Assembly (NCBI RefSeq): GCF_000787715.1
Contig: NZ_BBPI01000001.1
Span: forward strand, 62,001-126,000
Length of the DNA: 64,000 nucleotides
Origin: Sphingomonas parapaucimobilis NBRC 15100
GTDB taxonomy: Bacteria > Pseudomonadota > Alphaproteobacteria > Sphingomonadales > Sphingomonadaceae
Direction: 5' to 3'
Shown here: positions 51,536 through 59,667 of the stretch, piece after piece
How positions within the stretch are numbered: the stretch's first letter is position 1
Layout: each line of letters begins with the position of its first letter
The notes under the pieces: generated by a model
What the model saw: the letters and a program-made list of their open reading frames with translations, nothing else
Told to the model about the DNA's origin: nothing
Database searches by the model: none
Position numbers and translations under genes: made by a program

Positions 51536-53907
51536 GCCGTCGCCCCCGCCTTGGCCGCGAACAGCCGCATGCCGAAGATCGGCCCGGCCGTGCTGCGGTC
51601 ATGCGGCACGATCCGCACCCGCACGCTCTTCTTGCCCGCCGTCAACGCGGCCGGCAGCGGATATTCGACGTCGAAGAACGCACCCGGCTTGTCATTCTCC
51701 AGATGCTGGGTCGCGACCTTCACATTGTCGACCAATATGTCGAAGTCGCGCGCCCGCTCCTCACCCCAATAGGTGCCTTGCAGGATCATCGCGCCGGGGC
51801 GCACCGCCATGGTGAACTCGATATAGCCGCCCGACCGCGCATCACGCCCCTGCTTACCCCGATAGGACACCGGGTAGGAGATGTCGGAGGTCAGCCCATG
51901 GTCGCGCTCGGGCTGCATCTCGCCCAGATGCATGACATCGACCGAGCGGGCGGCGATATCGCGGGCCTTGGCCTGATCGGCCAGGAATGCCGCCTCCTGC
52001 GCCTTCCATCCCGCCTCGGTGAAGCGCTTGAAATAGACCGCGCTGCGCCGGTCATATTGGCTGTAGAAAGGCACGAAACTCAGGTCCGCCGGACGGAAGA
52101 CCCCCGCCGTCTTGTATCGCGCCATCGCCGGATCGGAGGCGGTGAAGCCCGCCAGCGGATTGGCACCGACCAGCACTGGGTCGGGTGAGTCCCACTTGTC
52201 CTCGCGCCCGCCCAGATCGGCCGCCATCACCATCGGCCCGCGCACCACCGCGACGACCGTGTCGTCGCCGGGCGTCGTCTCGACCCGCAGGTCGAGCGGC
52301 AGGCGGATCGAAACCTTGTCCCCGGCCTTCCACCGGCGATCGACCACGGCATAGCCGCGCTCGAAACGCGGCGTCACGGCTTGGCCATTGACCTCGACCT
52401 GCGCCTGCCCGTTCGCCCAGCCCGGCACACGCAGCGCCAGCGGGAAGCGACCCGCTCGATCCAGCCGCGTGAAGCTTAACGTCGCCTGCCCGTCCATCGG
52501 ATAGGCAGTGTCCAGCGTCACGGTCGCGCCGCGCTTCTCCCACCGCGCCTCGGCCGGGATGTAGAGATTGACGAAAAAGGTATCGCCGCCCTGCCAGAAG
52601 ATGGACTCGCCATGCTTGGCGTGAGCCTCCATCCCCGAGCCGACGCAGCACCAGAAGGCGTCGTCCTTGTCCGACGAGAACTCACGGACCACGCCGCTCA
52701 TCAGCGGCGTCATATAGGTGAAGCCGCCGTTTTGCGGATGCTGGGCGGCCATCGCGTGGTTCAGGTGCGCGCGTTCGTAATAGTCGAAATAGCGACCGTC
52801 CGGCTGCCAGCCATAGAGGTGCCGGGTCAGCTTCATCATATTGTAGGTGTTGCAATGCTCGCACGTCTGGTCGGTGATGTGCCGGGCGATCGTATCGGGT
52901 TCGGAAAAATACTCCCGGTCGGCATTGCCGCCGATGACATAGCTGTGATGCCCCGTCACCGTTTCCCAGAAGAAGCTCGCGCCCCTGGCGGGTTCGGGCT
53001 TGCCGGTGATCTCATGAATGCGCGCCAGGCCGATCAGCTTGGGCACCTGGGTATTGGCGTGGAAATTAGCGAGCTTGTCCTCACCCGCCACGAGCGGGTC
53101 GAGCACCTTGCGATCATAGATCCGCTCGGCCAGCGCCAGCCACTGGCGGTCGTTGGTCCGCTGGTACAACTCGGCGTAACTCTCGTTCAGCCCGCCATAT
53201 TCGCACCCCAGCACCGTCTGCATCTGGGCATCGTCGAGCGCGGCGAAGACCCGTGCGAAATAGCCACCCAGCTTGACCGCGACGTCCAGCGCCTGCGCAT
53301 TGCCCCAGCCGCCATGGATGTCGAGCAGCCCGGCGAAGAGCTTGTGAACCGTGTAGAGCGGCGACCAGGAACCGTTGAGGTCGAATCCGCCCGACTTGAT
53401 CTTGCCCGCCATGATCTCGGGAAAGATTTCCTCTCCGTCGACCACCGTGCCATCGGCCCGCTTGCGACCCAGCGCACCGACATAGCCGGTGCCGCGCTTG
53501 GCCTGCGCCTCGGCCAGTTCGGCCACGATATAGTCGGCGCGGCGGCGCATCTCGGTGTCACCGGTCTGCTGCCAGGTCAGGACCAGCGCCGACATGTAAT
53601 GGCCCAGCGTATGGCCCGCGATCGTGTCGCTCTCCCACCCGCCATAGATCGGCGCCTTGGGTTCCAGTCCTGCATATTTCCGGAAATTGTGCAGCAGCCG
53701 GTCGGGGCTGAGGCGATAGAGATAACGACGGTTGGTCTCGACGGCGGTCGCATAGACGGACGGGCGCAGGCGCACCGCCGACAGCGGCAGCGGCTCGGCC
53801 TTCGCCGGAAGGATCGACGGCGCAGCCCCCACCGCCCGCGTCGCCATTCCCATCAGCGCGACCCCGGCCGCCCCCTGCATCCATTCCCGCCTGCTCGACC
53901 GCAGCAT
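51532..53907 (-). CDS. Tat-exported GH127/GH146-type beta-L-arabinofuranosidase
   Basis: 791 residues. The N-terminus SRREWMQGAAGVALMGM is a twin-arginine signal. The (alpha/alpha)6 catalytic domain (DUF1680) contains YGGWESDTIAGHTLGHYMSA at 88-107, TCEHCNTYNMMKLTRHLYGW at 348-367 and FWCCVGSGMEAHAKHGES at 418-435. In HypBA1 the zinc ligands are Glu338, Cys340, Cys417 and Cys418, with Cys417 the nucleophile; here the same pattern gives Glu350, Cys352, Cys420 and Cys421, so the enzyme should be active. The TYNMMKLTRHL and FWCCVGSGME forms resemble GH146 members. Such enzymes remove beta-L-arabinofuranose, including from hydroxyproline-linked chains of extensin. First gene of a GH-Ldh2-DUF885 operon. 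Confidence 0.88.
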   Translation of the reverse strand: MLRSSRREWMQGAAGVALMGMATRAVGAAPSILPAKAEPLPLSAVRLRPSVYATAVETNRRYLYRLSPDRLLHNFRKYAGLEPKAPIYGGWESDTIAGHTLGHYMSALVLTWQQTGDTEMRRRADYIVAELAEAQAKRGTGYVGALGRKRADGTVVDGEEIFPEIMAGKIKSGGFDLNGSWSPLYTVHKLFAGLLDIHGGWGNAQALDVAVKLGGYFARVFAALDDAQMQTVLGCEYGGLNESYAELYQRTNDRQWLALAERIYDRKVLDPLVAGEDKLANFHANTQVPKLIGLARIHEITGKPEPARGASFFWETVTGHHSYVIGGNADREYFSEPDTIARHITDQTCEHCNTYNMMKLTRHLYGWQPDGRYFDYYERAHLNHAMAAQHPQNGGFTYMTPLMSGVVREFSSDKDDAFWCCVGSGMEAHAKHGESIFWQGGDTFFVNLYIPAEARWEKRGATVTLDTAYPMDGQATLSFTRLDRAGRFPLALRVPGWANGQAQVEVNGQAVTPRFERGYAVVDRRWKAGDKVSIRLPLDLRVETTPGDDTVVAVVRGPMVMAADLGGREDKWDSPDPVLVGANPLAGFTASDPAMARYKTAGVFRPADLSFVPFYSQYDRRSAVYFKRFTEAGWKAQEAAFLADQAKARDIAARSVDVMHLGEMQPERDHGLTSDISYPVSYRGKQGRDARSGGYIEFTMAVRPGAMILQGTYWGEERARDFDILVDNVKVATQHLENDKPGAFFDVEYPLPAALTAGKKSVRVRIVPHDRSTAGPIFGMRLFAAKAGATA

Positions 53908-53924
53908 CTTGCCCTCCCGGTAAT

Positions 53925-53933
53925 ACTGTATAC
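53925..53933. promoter_or_regulatory. GTATAC-type site between the glycosidase and DUF5695 genes
   Basis: ACTGTATAC (GTATACAGT on the minus strand), 18 bases from the glycosidase start in an AT-rich patch (TAATACTGTATACCAATATA). It shares the GTATAC-W-GT pattern with 48685-48693 and would let one regulator control both divergent genes. Confidence 0.45.
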
Positions 53934-54010
53934 CAATATAGCCAGAACGGGAGGGGGGTCAATTGCGATGGTCCCATGGAGGAGCTTCCCGAAGTCGGGG
54001 TTTTATCGTC

Positions 54011-56758
54011 ATGCGCCAAAGTCTTATCCGTCTGTTGCCCGTCACGCTGGCCACCCTTTCGATCGCCGCGAGCGCGCATGACGCGGGCGTGGCGACGCTG
54101 CGAAAGACTGCCAATGATTCGCAAAAAGCGGCCGTTTCGCGCTTTCGGGTCGGCACATTCCAGCTGATCCTCGACCCCGCCAGCCAGACGGCACGCGGCC
54201 TTTCGCCTGTCGCCACGCCCGGCTTCGACTTCCTGCCGATCGGCCGTGCCAGGGAACGCGCGGGCAATGGCTATAATCATCTGGGCGACATCCATCTGCG
54301 CCTGCGCCAGGGCAGCGGCGCGTGGCAGGATTATTCCTCCGCACGCGAACGTCGGCCGGTGCGGGCGCTGCCCGCGCGCGGAGCGGTGCTGGCGGCGGCG
54401 GACATCAGCGTGTCGATGGGGACCGGCCTGCCGCTGCGCATCGTACGGGAATGGGTCAGCGAGAAGGGCACCCCGGCCCTGCGCTTCACGCTGACCAACA
54501 CGTCCGCCGCGCCGGTCGAGGTCGGCGGGCTGGGCCTGCCGATGGTGTTCGACAACATCATCTCCGACCGGACCCTGGAACAGGCGCATGCGCAGGCGAG
54601 CTTTGCCGACCCCTATATCGGTCGCGATGCGGGCTATGTGCAGGTCACGCGACTGAACGGCGCAGGCCCCGCCCTGCTCGTCCTGCCCGAACGCGACACC
54701 CCGCTGGAGGCCTATGTGCCGATCCCGACGCTGGGCGAGACCGGCGGCAAGGCGGTCATCTCCGAAGCCAGCCCGCGTACGCAGACCTCGGAAGGCTTTT
54801 ACGACTGGACCATCGCCAGCGCCGCCTATGCGCAGACCGATTGGGCGAAGGCTGGGACGCCCTGGAACGCGCCGACCAGCTTTACCTTGGCGCCGGGCCA
54901 GAGCCGCAAGATCGGCCTGCGCCTCGTCACCGCGCCCGGCATTCGCGCGATCGAATCGACGCTGGCGGCACAGCAGCGCCCCGTGGTGGTCGGCGTGCCC
55001 GGCTATGTCGTGCCGACCGATCTCGACGCGGCGCTGTTCGTGCGGTCGCCATCCGCGATCACCGGCATTGCCAGCTATCCGGCAGGCGCGCTCGATGTCA
55101 CGAGGGCACCCGGCAAGCCCGGCTGGACCCGCCTGTCGGTGCGCGGGCGCCAATGGGGCCGGGCGCGCCTGACCCTCACCTATGCCGATGGTCAGATCCA
55201 GACCGTCCAGTATTTCGTCACCAAGCCGCTCGAACAGACCATGGCCGATCTCGGCCGCTTCTCGACCACGAAACAATGGTTCGAGGGCAAGGGCGATCCC
55301 TTCGGCCGCTCGCCCGCCATCCTGACCTATGATCGTGAGGCCGATCACATCGTCACCGCCGATCCGCGTGTCTGGATCTCGGGAATGAGCGACGAAGGCG
55401 GCGCGGGCAGTTGGGTCGCGGCGGTGATGAAGCAGCTCGATAATCCCAATGCCGCCGAAATCGCGCGGATCGAGGAGCTGGTCGACAAGACGGTCGTCGG
55501 GCGGCTTCAGATCGCCGACGGTCCTCATGCGGGCGGCGTGAAGAAAAGCCTCTTCTATTATGACCCGGCCGCCTTCCCCGACCTCTATCGGCCCGCCAAG
55601 GACTGGCAGAGCTGGACCTCATGGAAAAAGGATCAGGCGGACGATCTGGGCCGCGCCTATAATTACCCGCATGTCGCGGCGGGGCACTGGGCGCTGTACC
55701 GGATCGCGCGCAACCATGCCGGGCTGACGAAGGTGCATGACTGGCCATGGTATCTCGACCATGCCTATCGGACCATCGTCGCGATGATGCGCGACGCACC
55801 GCATTATGCGCAGTTCGGGCTGATGGAGGGCGATGTCTTCGTCGACATCCTGACCGACCTGAAGCGCGAGGGCTGGACCGACAAGGCTGCCGAGGTCGAG
55901 CGGCTGATGAAGGGCCGCGCGGATCACTGGCGCACCCTGCAATATCCGTTCGGCAGCGAGATGGCCTGGGACTCGACCGGCCAGGCCGAGGTCTATGCCT
56001 GGATGCGCTATTTCGGATATGGTCCGCAGGCCGATGTCACGCGCGAGGTCATATTGGGCTATGACCCGTCGATCCCGCATTGGGGCTATAACGGCAATGC
56101 CCGGCGCTATTGGGACTTTCTGTACGGCGGCAAATATCTCCGGCTGGAGCGGCAGATCCATCATTACGGATCGACGCTGAACGCCATCCCGCTGTTCGAT
56201 TCGTTCCGGCGTAATCCCGCCGACATGCACCTGCTGCGCGTCGCTTATGGCGGATTGATGGGCGGCATCACCAATATCGACCAGAATGGCGCATCCTCGG
56301 CCGCCTTCCACAGCTGGCCCGACCGGATGGATTGGGACCCCTATAGCGGCGATTATGGCATGGGCTTTTTCGGCCATGCCTATGCCGCTGCGACCTATGT
56401 GGTGAACGACCCGACGCTGGGCTGGCTATCCTATGGCGGCAATCTGTCGCAGACCGCCGACCGGATCCATGTCGAGCCGCATGACGGTGCGCGCGCCCGG
56501 GTCTTCATCGCCCCGCTAGGGCTGTGGCTGACGCTGGAGGCGGGCAAGTTCAAGGCGGTCGATTACGACCCGGCGACCGGCGCGGTCCGCCTGGCCCTAG
56601 ATCCCGCCACCGGTGATACGCCCGCCGCCCGTCTGTTCGTCGAGACGACGACGCCCGGCGGTCGCCCCTATCGCCCCGAGCGCGGGACGTTCGAGCGCGG
56701 CGGTTACACCGTGCCCCTATCGGGTACGGCCTCCGCACTGGTCTTGTCGGCGAGGTAA
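54011..56758 (+). CDS. secreted DUF5695-like putative glycosidase
   Basis: 915 residues from ATG 54011, with signal peptide (SLIRLLPVTLATLSIAASAHA-type; cleavage near AASA). The N-terminal half (about 30-430) is a beta-sandwich (FTLTNTSAAPVEVGGLGLP). The C-terminal half (about 480-830) is helical with a toroid-like pattern rich in aromatic and acidic residues (YDREADHIVTADPRVWISG, AAGHWALYRIARNHAGL, GSEMAWDSTGQAEVYAWM, HWGYNGNARRYWDFLYGG). I match it to DUF5695, an uncharacterised family near (alpha/alpha)6 glycosidases. A TTG at 53963 with a very strong SD (GGGAGGGGGG) would add 16 residues. The 3' end overlaps mutT by 55 bases. Confidence 0.75.
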   Translation: MRQSLIRLLPVTLATLSIAASAHDAGVATLRKTANDSQKAAVSRFRVGTFQLILDPASQTARGLSPVATPGFDFLPIGRARERAGNGYNHLGDIHLRLRQGSGAWQDYSSARERRPVRALPARGAVLAAADISVSMGTGLPLRIVREWVSEKGTPALRFTLTNTSAAPVEVGGLGLPMVFDNIISDRTLEQAHAQASFADPYIGRDAGYVQVTRLNGAGPALLVLPERDTPLEAYVPIPTLGETGGKAVISEASPRTQTSEGFYDWTIASAAYAQTDWAKAGTPWNAPTSFTLAPGQSRKIGLRLVTAPGIRAIESTLAAQQRPVVVGVPGYVVPTDLDAALFVRSPSAITGIASYPAGALDVTRAPGKPGWTRLSVRGRQWGRARLTLTYADGQIQTVQYFVTKPLEQTMADLGRFSTTKQWFEGKGDPFGRSPAILTYDREADHIVTADPRVWISGMSDEGGAGSWVAAVMKQLDNPNAAEIARIEELVDKTVVGRLQIADGPHAGGVKKSLFYYDPAAFPDLYRPAKDWQSWTSWKKDQADDLGRAYNYPHVAAGHWALYRIARNHAGLTKVHDWPWYLDHAYRTIVAMMRDAPHYAQFGLMEGDVFVDILTDLKREGWTDKAAEVERLMKGRADHWRTLQYPFGSEMAWDSTGQAEVYAWMRYFGYGPQADVTREVILGYDPSIPHWGYNGNARRYWDFLYGGKYLRLERQIHHYGSTLNAIPLFDSFRRNPADMHLLRVAYGGLMGGITNIDQNGASSAAFHSWPDRMDWDPYSGDYGMGFFGHAYAAATYVVNDPTLGWLSYGGNLSQTADRIHVEPHDGARARVFIAPLGLWLTLEAGKFKAVDYDPATGAVRLALDPATGDTPAARLFVETTTPGGRPYRPERGTFERGGYTVPLSGTASALVLSAR

Positions 56759-57168
56759 GCGGCAAGCTGGCGGACGAGCGGCGCGTCGGCGGGCGGCATG
56801 GGCCAGACGTGCATGTCGGCGGGCCGGCACCACGTAAGCCCGTCCGCCTCCAACGCAACCGGCGTGCCCGACCAGAAGCGGACGACATAAAGCAGCAGCA
56901 GCAGATGGCGACCGGGCAATGGCTCGGTCGCGAAGCCCGCCGGTTCCAGCCCCTCGGGTGCAACGATGATCGCGAGTTCTTCCTGCAACTCGCGGATCAG
57001 CGCCGCCTCGGGCGTCTCGCCGGGTTCCAGCTTGCCGCCCGGAAACTCCCACAGCCCCGCCAGCGCCTTGCCCGCCGGGCGCTGTTGCAACAGTACGCGG
57101 CCATCCTCGTCCACCAAGGCTGCGGCGACGACGGGAAACAAAGCGGGCAAGGCGGGGCTGTCGATCAT
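56704..57168 (-). CDS. mutT: 8-oxo-dGTP diphosphatase MutT (Nudix hydrolase)
   Basis: Removes oxidised dGTP from the nucleotide pool. 154 residues. The Nudix box is complete (GGKLEPGETPEAALIRELQ followed by EEL), preceded by RPAGKALAGLWEFPGGK, a MutT hallmark. LTWCRPADMHVWPMPPAD is the conserved C-terminal part. Its 3' end lies inside the end of the convergent DUF5695-like gene. It is divergent from the Flp pilin gene. Confidence 0.92.
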   Translation of the reverse strand: MIDSPALPALFPVVAAALVDEDGRVLLQQRPAGKALAGLWEFPGGKLEPGETPEAALIRELQEELAIIVAPEGLEPAGFATEPLPGRHLLLLLYVVRFWSGTPVALEADGLTWCRPADMHVWPMPPADAPLVRQLAAYLADKTSAEAVPDRGTV

Positions 57169-57200
57169 TTCTTAACCTCGGGCGCGTAGGTAGCGGCAAC

Positions 57201-57392
57201 ATGAGAGCGCGTGCGATCAGAGAGATGCTGCAACGCCTGCTGGCCGATACGCGCGGCGCGTCGGCGGTGGAATATGGGTTGATCGTGACCGTCGTCATTC
57301 TGGCGATTTTCAGCAGCCTTTCCCAGGTCGGTGTCAGCCTCGAAACGCTGGGCCAGCGCATCGCCACCGAGCTGAGCCTCGCAAGCCGTTAA
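57201..57392 (+). CDS. Flp/Fap type IVb pilin, copy 1
   Basis: 63 residues. A basic leader (MRARAIREMLQRLLADTRG) is followed by the prepilin site and hydrophobic helix GASAVEYGLIVTVVILAIF, with the Glu-Tyr pair of Flp pilins. The C-terminus is short (LETLGQRIATELSLASR). A second pilin gene follows 125 bases later. No tad/cpa assembly genes are in the window. Confidence 0.87.
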   Translation: MRARAIREMLQRLLADTRGASAVEYGLIVTVVILAIFSSLSQVGVSLETLGQRIATELSLASR

Positions 57393-57517
57393 ATTTGGCG
57401 GCAAATTGGTGGTATTCAAACCTTTTTTAACTAGTGGGCCGGTAAACCGCCGGAAGCTGAACCGGCGCTCCGGCTCAGCCGGGTGATCGATCAAATCAGG
57501 ACTGAACGGAGACCGGA

Positions 57518-57694
57518 ATGAAGACGTTTCGCAAGATGCTGAAGAACAACAAGGGCGCGACGGCCATCGAATATGGCCTGATCGCTGCCCTGATCGCGGT
57601 TGCGGCTATCGGTGCGATGAACAGCATCGGCACCACGCTGAACACGACGTTCACCAACGTCAGCCACAAGCTGGCCAGCCCACCGTCGAACTAA
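57518..57694 (+). CDS. Flp/Fap type IVb pilin, copy 2
   Basis: 58 residues: leader MKTFRKMLKNNKG, then ATAIEYGLIAALIAVAAIG and a short C-terminus with NTTFTNVSHKLASPPSN. GATAIEYGLIAALIAV is the consensus Flp pilin form, closer to the main pilin than copy 1. GGAGACCGGA supplies the SD before ATG 57518. A strong terminator follows, so it is probably highly expressed. Confidence 0.92.
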   Translation: MKTFRKMLKNNKGATAIEYGLIAALIAVAAIGAMNSIGTTLNTTFTNVSHKLASPPSN

Positions 57695-57746
57695 TAGCGC
57701 AGGCAGGTGGCGACCATCGCCTACCTGCCCGTGCCGAACGGGTTAC

Positions 57747-57788
57747 AAAAAAGGGGGGCGGTCAACTGGGTTGACCGCCCCCCTTTCT
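57747..57788. terminator. bidirectional Rho-independent terminator
   Basis: A 13-bp perfect stem (GGGGGGCGGTCAA paired with TTGACCGCCCCCC), 5-base loop, flanked by AAAAAA on the left and TTTCTT on the right. It serves the pilin gene on the plus strand and accA on the minus strand. Confidence 0.93.
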
Positions 57789-57805
57789 TCATATCCTGTG
57801 CGGGA

Positions 57806-58756
57806 CTACAGCCGCCCCATCGCCAGGAACTTCGCCGCGCGGCCACGCTTCAATTCGTCACGGCCCAGGCCGCCCAGCTCGCCCAGCGCCTTTTCGACCG
57901 CATCGCCCAGATTGACGATCGCGCCCGCATGATCGCGATGCGCGCCGCCTACCGGCTCGGGTACGATCGTGTCGATCACGCCGAAATGCTTCAGGTCCTG
58001 CGCGGTGACACGCATGGCTTCGGCCGCGTCCGCGGCCTTATCGGCGGTGCGCCACAGGATTGAAGCGCAGCCTTCGGGGCTGATGACCGAATAGATCGCA
58101 TGCTCGAACATCAGCACGCGGTTGCCCGCCGCCAGCGCCACCGCGCCGCCCGAGCCGCCTTCGCCCACGATCGCCGCGACGACCGGCACGCCCGCCGCCA
58201 GGCAGGCTTCGGTCGAACGCGCAATGGCCTCCGCCTGACCGCGTTCTTCGGCCTGGATGCCCGGGAACGCGCCCGAGGTGTCGACCAGCGTTACGATCGG
58301 CAGGCCGAAACGGTCGGCCAGCTCGACCAGGCGAATCGCCTTGCGATAGCCCTCCGGCTTGGCCATGCCGAAATTGTGGCGCAGGCGGCTGGCGGTATCC
58401 TCGCCCTTTTCATGGCCCAGCACCATGACGCGCTGGCCGCGAAACTGGGCGAAGCCGCCCATGATCGCCTGGTCGTCGCCAAAAGCGCGGTCACCGGCCA
58501 GCGGCACGAACTCGTCGAACAGCCCCGCGACATAATGTTTGAAGTGCGGGCGCTGCGGATGGCGCGCGACCTGCGTCTTCTGCCACGGGGTCAGCTTGGT
58601 GAAGGTATCGCGCAGCAGCTTGTCGGACTTGGCCTGGAGCTTGGCGATTTCCGCGCCGATATCGACCGTCCCTTCGGCGGTCGTGTCGCGCAGCTCGTCG
58701 ATCCGGCTCTGAAGCTCGGCGATGGGTTTCTCGAAATCGAGGAAGGTCGTTGACAT
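57806..58756 (-). CDS. accA: acetyl-CoA carboxylase carboxyltransferase subunit alpha
   Basis: Carboxyl transfer step of malonyl-CoA formation, with AccD. 316 residues: an N-terminal helix pair (LDFEKPIAELQSRIDELRDT), LTPWQKTQVARHPQRPH, GDRAFGDDQAIMGGFAQF, FGMAKPEGYRKAIRL, FPGIQAEERGQAEAIA and VGEGGSGGAVALAAGNRVLM. All are family signatures. It lies 11 bases after xerD on the same strand. Confidence 0.97.
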   Translation of the reverse strand: MSTTFLDFEKPIAELQSRIDELRDTTAEGTVDIGAEIAKLQAKSDKLLRDTFTKLTPWQKTQVARHPQRPHFKHYVAGLFDEFVPLAGDRAFGDDQAIMGGFAQFRGQRVMVLGHEKGEDTASRLRHNFGMAKPEGYRKAIRLVELADRFGLPIVTLVDTSGAFPGIQAEERGQAEAIARSTEACLAAGVPVVAAIVGEGGSGGAVALAAGNRVLMFEHAIYSVISPEGCASILWRTADKAADAAEAMRVTAQDLKHFGVIDTIVPEPVGGAHRDHAGAIVNLGDAVEKALGELGGLGRDELKRGRAAKFLAMGRL

Positions 58757-58767
58757 GGCGCTATCGC

Positions 58768-59667
58768 CTAAGGGCGCTTGTCCCGAAAATCAACGAGCGG
58801 GTGTTTGGCGTTGACCAGTTCGACCAGTCGGCTCGCCTCGACATGGGTGTAGATTTCGGTCGTGGCGATGTCGGCATGGCCCAGCATCGCCTGCACCGCG
58901 CGCAGATCGGCCCCGCCGCCGAGCAGATGGGTCGCGAAGGCATGGCGCAGGACATGCGGGCTGACCCGGTCGGGTGGAATGCCCGCCTCCGCCGCCAATG
59001 CCTTGATCAGCTGATAGAGGCGGATGCGGGTCAGATGCTTCTTGCCGCCGGGGAAAAGCCAGAGCTTGTCCGCCGGGACATGCACCCGCCACGCCGCCAC
59101 CGCCGCCCGCGCCCGGTCGGAGATCGGCACCATCCGCTCGACGCCGCCCTTGCCCTTCAGGATCAGGAAGGGCCGATCCGGGTGAACGGCATTGCGCGGC
59201 AGGGCGACGAGTTCGCTCGCGCGCAGGCCCGAGCCGTACAGCAACTCGACCAGGGCCGCGAGCCGCAGATCGTTGGCGCTGGGGTGCGCCGCCCCTGTCC
59301 GCTCGGCGATGGCGGCGAACAGCCGGTCGATATCGGCATGGTCGAGTATCTTGGGCAGCGCCCGCCTCTGGCCCGGGCGCGGCAGGACCGACGAGGGATC
59401 GTCGCCGCGCAGCCCTTCCTCCTGCAGAAAGGCATAGAAACGCCGCAGCGCCGCCGCCTTGCGCGCGACCGTGGCGTTGGCCAGCGACGCCCACCCCTCG
59501 GCCAGCCGCCGGAGCGCGCCCTCGTCGGCCTCCCCCAAACCGTCCATCGCCTCGGCTGCGAGGCGCAGGTCCGAACGATAGGCGGCCAGCGTGTTGCCCG
59601 CCGCGCCGGCCTCCGCCGCCATCATCTCCAGGAAGCGGTCGACCAGCGCGGCGTCGCGCATGTTCAT
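58768..59667 (-). CDS. xerD: tyrosine recombinase XerD
   Basis: Chromosome-dimer resolving recombinase acting at dif with XerC. 299 residues from ATG 59667. The SAM-like N-domain spans about 1-85 (FLEMMAAEAGAAGNTLAAY). The catalytic residues are Arg in GSGLRASELVALP, Lys in LKGKGGVERMVP, His-x-x-Arg in SPHVLRHAFATHL, His in MLGHADIATT and Tyr in EIYTHV. The ATG overlaps the stop of the upstream gene (ATGA). No adjacent mobile element suggests a phage integrase instead. Confidence 0.92.
   Translation of the reverse strand: MNMRDAALVDRFLEMMAAEAGAAGNTLAAYRSDLRLAAEAMDGLGEADEGALRRLAEGWASLANATVARKAAALRRFYAFLQEEGLRGDDPSSVLPRPGQRRALPKILDHADIDRLFAAIAERTGAAHPSANDLRLAALVELLYGSGLRASELVALPRNAVHPDRPFLILKGKGGVERMVPISDRARAAVAAWRVHVPADKLWLFPGGKKHLTRIRLYQLIKALAAEAGIPPDRVSPHVLRHAFATHLLGGGADLRAVQAMLGHADIATTEIYTHVEASRLVELVNAKHPLVDFRDKRP

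Noticed and set aside
53968..54081. 37-residue ORF as a confirmed gene
   Set aside because: It overlaps the DUF5695-like coding start and has no recognisable domain; kept only as a possible leader peptide in the findings.
58768..59667. Tyrosine recombinase as an integrase of a genomic island
   Set aside because: The length, motifs and operon with accA fit housekeeping XerD; there is no adjacent tRNA, attachment repeat or cargo.
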